Positions 55,698-64,000 of a DNA stretch of 64,000 nt are shown one piece after another (the stretch's first letter is position 1; each line of letters begins with the position of its first letter). This DNA is from Taxillus chinensis (taxonomy: Eukaryota; Streptophyta; Magnoliopsida; Santalales; Loranthaceae), in contig CM042088.1 in assembly GCA_023512835.1 (NCBI GenBank), positions 6,812,078-6,876,077 on the forward strand, written 5' to 3'. Below the pieces are notes generated by a model. That model worked only from the letters and a program-made list of their open reading frames with translations, searched no databases and had not been told where the DNA came from. Made by a program: the position numbers and the translations under genes.

Positions 55698-55878
55698 CTG
55701 CTTATAAGAGAATGACAAGTTGGTAACCAAATATGATATGCATATGTGGTGAATGGAATACACCGTGAAAGATTTGAAAAACACATTTTATTGGAAGCTT
55801 TAAGGAAAAACAAATGTTCACAGCTTCAAAGTATATTAACGTAGAATACATTGAATCCTAGCGACCCGTAAGCATTAC
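55698..55878 (-). other. Probable intron between protease and RT of Tat/Ogre element (181 bp)
   Basis: On the minus strand the gag-protease frame ends at a stop (55877-55875) that overlaps a GT donor (AT|GTAATG). A pyrimidine-rich stretch and TTATAAGCAG end at 55698. Removing 55878-55698 joins the two frames in phase and removes the stop. Ogre elements are known to have an intron at this place. Branch point not identified; splicing is inferred, not shown. Confidence 0.72.
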
Positions 55879-56510
55879 ATTATGGGGAGGTCTAGGCTGG
55901 TCCAATTGTTCAATGGCTGGTTGGGATCCTCTCGCACAAACTGAACCATCTCGCTCGGTGCATGCTCATTTGTGTCCAATACGGCTACAGTCCCCGTCTT
56001 GGGCTCAGGTTGGCTCTTATGGATAAACCCTCCACTCTGGAATGTAACATTCAAAGGGCGAAAGCTTCTCCTTTCTTCTTCTACTGGCCTTTTCTGCAAT
56101 CTTGCCATCCGGACTTCCCTCTTCTTGATAGCTTCCCTCTGTCTGTCAGCTTTTGTAGGGACGTAGCCTAGCCCAAACTTTTCGGTATTTTCTCGGATGG
56201 TCAGGGGTTTCTAAATCCCTTGAGCTGTCAGGCCTAATCCTTGCCCTGGTTTGTACCCTTGTTTGATCATAGTGGCTACAACCATTTTTGCTGCCTTCGA
56301 GAGACGATGGTCTGGGGCAGAAGCGACATTTATCATCTCAAAAGCCCGATAGGAGCATTCTGGCACACCTTCGTTGCTTTCAATATAAGGAACTGATGCC
56401 GGTTTGGTGACGAGGAAGCTTGTCTCTCTAGAGATGCAGATGAGCTGGTCCCCCATTACAAACTTCATCTTCTGGTGGAGACTTGATGGCACCGCTCCTG
56501 CCATGTGGAT
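55879..56510 (-). pseudogene. G-patch and linker region after Tat protease
   Basis: In frame with protease, this segment contains MVVATMIKQGYKPGQGLGLT and then, after a stop, KFGLGYVPTKADRQ. The GYKPGQGLG pattern is a G-patch-like glycine motif, an RNA-binding type found after protease in some Tat elements and in betaretroviruses. Stops are at 56505-56510 and 56211. The end (MARLQKRPVEEERRSF to DLPIM) leads to the intron donor. Confidence 0.68.
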
Positions 56511-56981
56511 CTAGGGTCTTCCCAACAAACAGCTGTAATATGGCATGATGTTCATCACCTGAAATTCCACCGTAAAAGTAGTTGGCCCAATCATGAGTGG
56601 AATATCCAGAGTTCCCACCACATCACGCTTTCCTCCATCGAATGCCCGTACCTTCATTATACAGGGACGCATATAGGACGCGTCAATTGGAAGTTGCTGC
56701 AGTATATGCAAGGGCATAATGTTCAAGGCCGAGCCATTGTCAATGAGTACACGGGCTATGGTGTGCTCCTTGCATTTGAACGTGATGTGCAGAGCTTTTA
56801 TGTGCCGCTTTCCTTCTTGGGGTAGCTCGTCATCTCCAAAGCTAATGATGTTGTTCATGACGAGGTTACTGGCGATTCCATCAACATTTGCCATTGAGAC
56901 AGTCAGTGGAACATAGGCTTGGCTCAGAACTTTCAGCAGTGCTTCCCGGTGAGGTTGGGAATCCATCATTACTGAGAGCAA
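56511..56981 (-). pseudogene. Tat/Ogre-like aspartic protease
   Basis: The frame contains the active site VLIDNGSALNIMPLHIL (about 56765-56715), the flap-like region MRPCIMKVRAFDGGKRDVVG and the end YYSCLLGRPW. DNGSA is the Tat-type variant of the D-T/S-G motif. It is in the same frame as gag upstream and the G-patch downstream. Confidence 0.85.
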
Positions 56982-57026
56982 GGAGATGCGAGCCGGTTGT
57001 CAGCTTAGCTGATCCACAACATTATA

Positions 57027-59289
57027 CTAGCTCTGTTTCATGAATTTTAGGAATTCCAATGTCTCTTTTTCAGTGACCGGTGCTCCTTTCTTTGTTGCCT
57101 CCAACATTGGCTCAATGTCTAGTTCTACAGCTTTTTCCTTCCTTGCTTTGTCAGCCATATCAGGGGCATAAGCCTTACCACTCCTAGTTATCTTCTCTGC
57201 TGCGGTGGCTCCCTGGACTACTTCACAACTATAATTCCATGGGACTGCTTTATCAGTTTTATAGGGGAAAGGAACAGGAACACCTATGGTGAGGGGTGCA
57301 ATTCCATGCGGTAGTTGTGGGATTTCGGCCCTCTCCCCCTTGTCTGGCACGAGACTTGAGGCATGGATAGTGAGAGGCTTGATTCCATGTGGCAGTAGCG
57401 GGATCTCCGGAGCCTTAACAGTTAAGACAAGGGGTGTTGGCACCTATGGCGATTTGTGTGAATCATCTTCTTGGATCATGTGGCTTTGGTTGTCTATTCC
57501 TCCTCTTGAGAATTCTATCATCCTTTCGTCCATGAGTTTTTGCACCACCTCGAAAAACTCAGTATATTCTGCGATGTCATGTCCCCGTGACATCTTGTGA
57601 TAAGGGCATTGTTTTTCCCCATCTGTTCCTTTTCTTGCCTTTGGTGTGTTTTTAGCAAGTATGTAGCCATGTTCCTGTAACAGAGTAAACAAATGTGTTT
57701 TCTCCATTTGTACTTGGGAGACCCTTTCTAGCCATGCTTCATTCTCAATACTAGCAACATTATTGGAGTGTTTTGGGAGAGGATTGCTGTTCACATTTGG
57801 CGTCCCAGACAGTGCGGAAAAATCCATCCATTTTGCATCCTTTAATGCCTGAACCTTCCTTTTGAATGTTATATAATTCTCGATATCATGTCCAGCTCCA
57901 CCTGCATGATACTCACATCTGGCATCTGGCTTATACCAGGCCGGGGGAGGAGTCTTTATTTCTCCCAAGGGTATAGGGGTTACCATCCTTGCCTCTAAGA
58001 GCTTGGGGTATAATTCCGCATAAGTCATTGGAATAGGATCAAACTCTTGCCGTGGTCGATGAGAAGCCTGATTCGCTCCTGCTTGCTGGGTCAGGGCCCT
58101 TGGTTGCCCCTGTCCTTGGAATGAGGCTCTTGGTCCTTTCTGAGTTGCTGGCCTTGGTTGCTCTGGGTATGGCGCTCTCGGTTGAAATGAGTTAGGTACC
58201 ATTGAGTATGGAAATGGGACCCCTCCTTGCGGTAGGTATGGCATGAATTGGGGAGATGGAGCAGGTGCAGCATAAGCAGCTACCGGTGACCCTCTGTAGC
58301 ATCCAGGCGCTTGGTAGAATGTTGGTTGTATTGACTGGTGTGCTTGGTATACCAGGTTGCTCTCATTTTCCTTCTTCTTTGCTGGTGGTTGAAACCATTT
58401 TGATGCCTCAGCCACATCACCCTTTAGCTTTCCGCCTTTAATTCCACTTTCTACACGTTCACCGGATGCAACCAAGTCTGCAAAGCTGTTAGAGACGTTA
58501 CCTATCAACTTCTCGAAGTATACGCCTTTTAGTGTGTTGATAAAAAGAGTGGTGAGTTCTCTTTCGGTAAGAGGAGGTTGGACCTCCACAGCGGCCTCTC
58601 TCCATCTTCGTGCATAATCTTTGAAATTCTCCTCGGATCCCTTTTCCATGGACTGCAGGGTTAATCGATCCAGCGCCAGCTCAGTGACATGTTTGTACTG
58701 TGCCAAGAAGGAAGTAGCTAATTCTTTCCATGTCTTGACGCGGTTTCCGTTTAGTTGAAAGTACCAGCGAAGGGATGCCCCGGTTAGGCTTTCCTGGAAA
58801 CAATGCATGAGGAGCTTGTCTTCACCAAAGATAAGCGGCCATCTTTTGACAATACATGGCCAGATGTGTCCTGGGACATCGGGTCCCGTTGAACTTTTCA
58901 AACTCTGGCATTTTGAATTTTGGCGGTAGCACCACTCCAGGGACTAAGCATAAGTCTTGTGGGCTAGTCATGCCATAGCTGTCCATGCTTTCTACGGCTT
59001 TCAATCTTTCCACGAGTCGGCGTAGAGCGGGAGACTCAATATTTTCCTGAGGAGCTGGGGAACCCATCGCTTCCATTACATTTCCCGGTGCGGGCATAGT
59101 GAAATGAGTTTGATTTGGAGTTGGAGGTTGTGCCATAGTAGGATGGTATGTGGGCGCCTGGCTTGGAGCCAGGTTGGGTGACAGAACGGCCTCCTGTCCC
59201 TGCTCTTGATGGTGATTGGTAGTTCCCCCTGTCAGAAGTCTTCCTCTTTCTTCAGTCAATTTTGTGAGCATTTCCATTATTGCAGACAT
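57027..59289 (-). pseudogene. Tat/Ogre-like gag
   Basis: The main frame 58901-57444 holds the gag core (MHCFQESLTGASLRWYFQLN, KELATSFLAQYKHVTE, EENFKDYARRWREAAVEVQP, TLFINTLKG), a Pro/Gln-rich stretch and two CEYH...GHDIE-type motifs (CEYHAGGAGHDIEN near 57900; CPYHKMSRGHDIAEY near 57590). It continues in frame, past a stop at 57444, to 57027. The N-terminal part lies in another frame (59289-58822), joined by a frameshift near 58850-58900. Confidence 0.85.
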
Positions 59290-59713
59290 TTGCCCCTATA
59301 GGGTTTGTTGTGACTGTTCCAACCCCATGAGTCTGTTCTCTGTTTCTTCTGCTATTGGTTGCGGTTGAGGTATTTGATTGCACCGGAATCTGAGATTGTA
59401 AGAGTGCGCAATCCTGGAGGGAGGCTGCTACCCACCTGGGTATAAGGGAATTTTTATTTGATTTTTCATTTGATATGCATGTATGCATGAATGTCTATGC
59501 AGAGGGTTAAAGAAACAAACAACTTTATTGCAAACAAAACACATAATACAAACACTCAATACAAACATACAATGCTGAAATGCCATGTAAAATGAAAGCT
59601 ATCACTACATGATCTTAAGGCATTCTTCCAGTCATCTCCTAAGGAGCATAGCGCCTCTTTCTCTGGGGTGGTCGTTCACCTGCTTCCTCCCTCTGCTTCA
59701 TTATCGTCTCGAT

Positions 59714-61076
59714 CTATTTTTCCCTCAGCTGCAGCCTTTGAATAGCTCCTTCTAGAGATGCTTCTAGCCTCTGGATCTGCTGCCTTAAAGTCTGATTCTC
59801 CTGGAGGATAGCCTTCATGTCTGAAGTTAGCTGTGGCTTGTGTTGTGCCCTCCAAGATATGTATGCGGGGTAAACACCAGGTTTTGAGCTGTTGGGTTGG
59901 ATCTTGTGTGGTGTGGACCATGCTTGATACATCTTCTTGCCTTCTTCTGTGAGCATGGTTCTGCTGTAAGTGAAGTCACACTCTTCCATGCCAAAGAGCA
60001 CGGGAATAATCTGATGACGCCCCACTTGTCTTCCCACTTGCAGTGGTGCATATGCAGTTCCTCCCCAGGGACCTAAAAGTGGAACCCAATTGTAATCCCC
60101 GCAGCTATATGTCATGGAGACCACCGGCATCCAAGGAGCAGTCCAGGTAATGTCAGCTTTTGTGAGGTTCTCCAATTTCTTTTTCCAGCTTTCAAAGTCT
60201 TTTGGTAGGCTCCACTTGCTGAGCAGAATATCTAGTAGTGTTGTGGCTGGTACTTGATAAACAGTAGGGAAACGATGAACACTACAGGGGAAATGACCTT
60301 GCAACCAGGTACACAGGAGAGGTAGGCACCCCATGAACTGTCCCGAGCCTTTACTCCTCAGGTAAGTAAGAGATCAGATGGTTTCAGCCAAGATAGCAGG
60401 AGTAGGGTCACATCCTTTGAGCACCTGCTGGACCAAATCTACAATTGCCCCATCGATGTGGGCCGGTATCCTCGGGAAAATGACTAGCCCATATATAGCT
60501 AGTCTAAGCAGTTTGTGTGCCTCTGCTTCTGTTGCAGTCTGTATTGTTTCTTTGATTGTTGCCCATGGAAGATATTCTCGCCCACCGTAGGTTGTGACCG
60601 CCGGTGAGTCCCATACTGGCTTTCCCATAATCTCAGCAAAGGCCCTTCGACATGACCTTTTGGGCTCAGGTAGATAGATCTTCATTTTGTTTTCCACGGG
60701 GATGTCCAATAATCTTCTGTATTCTTCTATTGTGGGAACCAGATCTATGCCGTTGAAGTCAAAGCACTGCCGTCGAGGCTCCCCAGAATATATGGCTGCC
60801 CCAAGCATATCTGTATCGGCGCAGCTCAGCCACATGGAGCAAATCCCCAAACTGTTGTATGTATATGCTTTTCCTTTCGTCTGACCACTGCCTCCATATT
60901 GTCTGCACCTCCTTAGTGTAGTCCAGCTGATCTTCTATGATAACATGTTTTGCCTTGTGGGTTTCCCCTGGCGGAAAGTCTCCAAGGCGAAGTTGAATGT
61001 CTCCAGATGCTTGGGCCACCACTGCGATAGCCTCCTTGTCCTGAGGGCCTTTTAGGAGATGACTGAAAGTTGCCAT
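59714..61076 (-). pseudogene. Tat/Ogre ORF1 upstream of gag (unknown function)
   Basis: Three minus-strand pieces (61076-60759, 60850-60374, 60334-59714) form one former protein of about 450 residues: one frameshift in 60760-60850 and one stop near 60374. Visible are YTKEVQTIWRQWSDERKSIY, CFDFNGIDLVPTIEEYRRLL, SFGMEECDF-like Trp/Gly-rich sequence with GPWGGTAYAPL, and a C-terminal coiled coil (MKAILQENQTLRQQIQRLEA). An ORF of unknown function before gag is typical of Ogre-type elements. The domain resembles plant 'DUF7745'-type proteins; I am not certain of that family name. Confidence 0.72.
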
Positions 61077-61720
61077 GCCTATATGAATGTTGTGTTATGC
61101 ATGGTGACAGGTTAGGATGACAGGTTAATATATATCAAGGCAGTTAGACAGGAAAAAGAATAAACCAATAGTAAAAAAACAGCTAATATGTGCAGGGAAT
61201 GACTTAAGGACTACCCTGCAAAACAAGGGTTAGCATGGAATGAGCTAACAAAGTGTGGGTCAATGCCCCTGATGGGCTTCTATTGCTACACCTATCTTAT
61301 TCGTTGGTTCCCAAACTTCCTCAATAGAGGGCTCCGTACACCATGGGATTTACCGGATGGGGATCTTAAAAGGACGTGCCTTAAAAGAACCTCAAGCTTG
61401 AGTGAGGAGTCCGAGGCCCCATTGCGGATAATGATCAACGCGCTGGGGACCGTATTGAACCTCGCTAACCTAAATTGTGCTAAACCCGGGTATAGGGTTA
61501 TGCATGAATGCAACAAGTATGGAAAGCACTAAATCACAACTATCATGGTAATTAAAGCGTATAAAGAAATCACAGTTTAAATGACAACTGTAAAAAATAA
61601 GTAAATCACAATTATATCTAAAAAAACAACTTAGCATGACAGTTAAATATATACAACAGTAAAATTAAATATAACCTCCTAATCCTAGTTCTAGACCTAA
61701 CTCTCTAAAGTGTTCATTGT
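61077..61720 (-). other. 5' leader of Tat/Ogre-like element
   Basis: About 640 bp lie between primer site and ORF1. It has no supported coding sequence; overlapping short ORFs on both strands at 61263-61532 look like chance. Confidence 0.5.
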
Positions 61721-61737
61721 CCCTAGCAGAGTCGCCA
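61721..61737 (-). promoter_or_regulatory. Primer binding site of Tat/Ogre-like element
   Basis: The minus strand reads TGGCGACTCTGCTAGGG two bases after the 5' LTR end. This TGGCGACTCTGC form is the one I expect for Tat/Ogre elements; the matching tRNA is not identified here. Confidence 0.8.
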
Positions 61738-61739
61738 GC

Positions 61740-62796
61740 TGTCATCACTGGTTTTCGTCCGGGCCCTTTTGGGGTGAGCTCTAACTAAACCAATGGTGAG
61801 AAGTTTTAGAGTCGCCACCAACTGTTTTTGGGGTACAGTTGAATACCCTCTACTTTGAGTAGTTTAAAGTGTGTGGTCTGCATCATCAAAGAAGGGTTCG
61901 GGAGTTGGTTACGTGTAGGGAAGGATTAGCACCCCTACAACGCCCTTTTGGTATCTAAATTAGGAGGAGGAGGTTTTTATTTTACTTTTACTGCCATGAC
62001 TGGGTTAAGTTTCTCAAAAAGTATGATTTTTATTTAGCTAAGTTATTTATTCAAGTCATGGTGAAAATGGATTTACCCTAAAGTTTTAAAGGGAATCCTA
62101 AAGGTTTTGGGTTTTTGTTTGAAGTGGATAATGAGATCCTACGGGTTGGTTTTGGTGTTTGGTTTTATTTTGGAAATTGAAAATATGATTTTTTTTCTTT
62201 TTTATTTTCCCTTTTTTGTTTTGGTTTTTTGGGTTAGAAAACATACATTTTTTGTTTGTTTTTATTTTGTTTTGTTTTGTTTTGTTTTGTTTTACTTTTA
62301 ATTACCTTCTTATCCTTCACCTAAAATGCAAACATGGATAACTTTCCAGGGATTGTTTGGGGAGATTCGTATTCGCCTAAATTGATGCTTTGAAGAATTT
62401 TGCATGGCCACTTTTTCGGGCGATTTGGACCAGGGGCATTGACCGTCTTTTGGCAAGTTTCGACTTTTTCCAATGAAAGTTGTTTTGGCCATAACTTCTT
62501 CATTTTAAGTCCGATTTGAGCTCGATCAAGTGTGTTAGTCTCCAATTTTTATCCTCTATCACCTGGTGTTGGTCTTGGGGCGCTTCAAGGACTTGTAGCA
62601 AAACTCATTAATTTTGAACTCCCCCGTCCGTGTCAATTGTATCCATCTCGTGCAAATTGGGGCTACCATCAATTCCGAACCATTCCTTGGAAGTATGGGA
62701 TCATTGTGGACCTATTCAACAAGGTATATGGCATGGGCAGAAAGGTATATCAAAATGGGGTTAGTATGTCCAACCCAGACAAAATGGGGTCCAACA
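61740..62796 (-). repeat. 5' LTR of Tat/Ogre-like element
   Basis: The 1057-bp partner of 49198-50249 has nearly the same sequence by eye (for example 62560-62790 against 50010-50243). It runs from TGTCATCACTGG to GGGGTCCAACA. The ULP-like ORF start and other small ORFs in it are not genes. Confidence 0.92.
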
Positions 62797-63993
62797 CTCT
62801 GCAGTTCCGTCGATGAAGGTCCGGATGAAAGGTACTTCAGGAAGATATCCTTCAGAACAACAAGGTACAATATGAAAAATATGTCCGTCCTTGTAGGGGG
62901 ACAGAAACAACCTCATCTCCATTTTAACTGCTCGAGAGAAGTTCTCTATGTCTTCTGTGGAGAATAGGCCCTTCTCGGAACAGAGAGTCTTAATATCCTT
63001 AGGAGAGAAGGGGTATAGGTCAGAAAGACATCTTCTCTCGGCATTGGATGCGGCATACTTAGACATTTCAAGAAAAATACTTCCATCCGCATCAAGTGGA
63101 TCGCGATCCGCATATGATGGGAGGAAGGTGTCAGCCGCTGATGGAGTGGTGGAAGGAGGAGCTGCACTTGAGGAGCTGGGCTAAGAAAAACGGCTGCGTT
63201 TGGGAATGGTAACGCCCGGAAGTGGATGTAACGAAGATGTAGGCCGCTTCTTAGCACAAGCAGAGGAAGATGCAGGAGGATCAGACACGTTCTCCCCCGG
63301 TTTGGCAGATCGCCGGGGTGCAGAAGGGGGACGAGCCATGGTGTGTGCCAAGTCCGCAAAAGAAGTTGATAGAGAATGAACAGACGAGGCAACGAGATCC
63401 ATCTTCTGCTCGATGGAAGTGGGGGAGTCGGTCAAGGGGCAGAGAGGAGTTGGGCGCCTAATGTATCAACCTTGGCGGTGATGGCAGAGATTTGAGCACT
63501 CTGAGCTTGGGCGTGACGGTCGAGTTGAGCGGAGAGCACGGCGTCAGAGTGGACCGTGCCAAACGAGGCACGTCGAACTACCAACTTCGGGGCTTTGGAG
63601 GACTCCCCCACAGGAATGGCTGCAGGCGTGCGCTGGGCAAATGAGTCAGTAGGAGTAGAAGGGGCATCGGCAGCTGCAGCAGGGGCAATCTGGAGCAGCA
63701 GAGACATCCAGAGCATCAGAGCCACTTTGACCAGAAAGGTCAATGATGGGTATACCGGCGGCAGGAGAGGCAAGCTGGGCCTCAGCAGGAAAAGGCATGC
63801 GGGCATCATGAGCTGGGCCGGAGGAAACAGTAAAGGGAACATCTGGAATATGAGCTGGTGTAAGGAAACCGTGGTCCAGGTTCCAGACTATCATTTCCTC
63901 TGGGGAATGGGTGTGATTGGCGTAAAATACCTTGATGTCGTGATCAGGGATGGAGGTAGTGCAGGCAAGACTAAAACGGAACCAGAGGTCCAT
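62797..63993 (-). pseudogene. Sire-type accessory ORF, N-terminal and middle part
   Basis: Coding-like sequence runs on the minus strand to the right edge, in pieces joined by frameshifts near 63690 and 63435 and a stop near 63181. Visible are MDLWFRFSLACTTSIPDHDI with NHTHSPEEMIVWNL (63993-63850), an Ala/Ser/Pro-rich stretch, a coiled-coil-like SAQLDRHAQAQSAQISAITA (near 63530-63470), a Ser/Pro/Lys-rich basic part and KDIKTLCSEKGLFSTEDIEN (about 63010-62950). It ends at the Tat insertion. Its position and composition fit the part before the Ulp1 domain at 48737-49197, but the join is not proven because the flanks of the insertion do not match. Confidence 0.6.
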
Positions 63994-64000
63994 TAGGGTG

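Larger units (their letters stand above)
49198..62796 (-). mobile_element. Tat/Ogre-like Ty3/gypsy element, near full length
   Basis: The 13.6-kb minus-strand element has LTRs at 49198-50249 and 61740-62796, a primer site (61721-61737), ORF1, gag, protease with G-patch, RT, RNase H, a second plant-type RNase H, integrase, a 37-bp minisatellite and a polypurine tract. Extra ORF1, dual RNase H, an intron between protease and RT, and 3' tandem repeats are hallmarks of the Tat/Ogre lineage. Flanks are CTTAG and CTCTG, which do not match well. It interrupts a Sire-type accessory ORF. Several stops and frameshifts make it defective. Confidence 0.88.

Noticed and set aside
55698..55813. Start of the RT ORF at 55813 as a real protein start
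   Set aside because: These first residues lie in the likely intron; the RT frame more likely begins at the acceptor at 55697.
61263..61532. ORFs on both strands in the Tat leader
   Set aside because: Overlapping open frames on both strands with no recognised domain, in a leader region, are probably chance.

Overview
This 64 kb window is almost wholly plant LTR-retrotransposon DNA. I see no host gene that I can support, no rRNA or tRNA gene and no bacterial feature. The element types point to a flowering plant with a repeat-rich genome: Sirevirus-type Ty1/copia, and Athila-, Tekay/Del- and Tat/Ogre-type Ty3/gypsy. The species cannot be named from the sequence. Nested insertions, solo LTRs and nonsense-riddled reading frames suggest old, silenced heterochromatin.

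Layout. Positions 1-1428 hold the 3' end (polypurine tract plus 3' LTR) of a copia element here called Sire-A, inserted into the integrase of a minus-strand Athila-like gypsy element. That Athila element runs from about 1429 to 31000 (minus strand: 5' LTR about 29696-30999, primer site, gag, protease, then RT, RNase H, integrase). It is split between protease and RT by a complete second copia element, Sire-B (4264-27090, minus strand, target duplication AATAT). Sire-B is split inside its RNase H by a plus-strand Tekay/Del-like gypsy element (11278-19611, duplication TTCAG). So there are three levels of nesting, with two exact 5-bp target duplications.

From 31 to 47 kb there are solo or broken LTRs: a small LTR (31067-31260), a Tat-type solo LTR (31289-35485) with a second LTR-like insertion in it, a stretch with a MULE transposase relic, the start of a gypsy LTR ('LTR-B', 37275), a Sire-A 5' LTR with primer site and gag (37378-40006), an Athila-type LTR (40007-41313), degraded gypsy DNA, a third Tekay-family LTR (44076-46087) and a second LTR-B start (46482-47195).

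From 47196 to the end a minus-strand Sire-A element (3' LTR, polypurine tract, Ulp1-like protease gene) is interrupted by a Tat/Ogre-like gypsy element (49198-62796). This carries an ORF1, gag, protease with G-patch, RT, two RNase H domains, integrase, a 37-bp minisatellite and a likely intron. More Sire-type accessory ORF follows to 64000.

The most unusual content is the accessory gene downstream of pol in the Sire elements. In Sire-B it is one reading frame of 998 codons (9597-6604) broken by five stop codons and ending in a Ulp1/SENP-type cysteine protease domain. In Sire-A a second, divergent copy of the domain sits in the same place, just before the polypurine tract. The LTRs also carry dense short-motif arrays, and some of these motifs and LTR modules are shared between unrelated element families.
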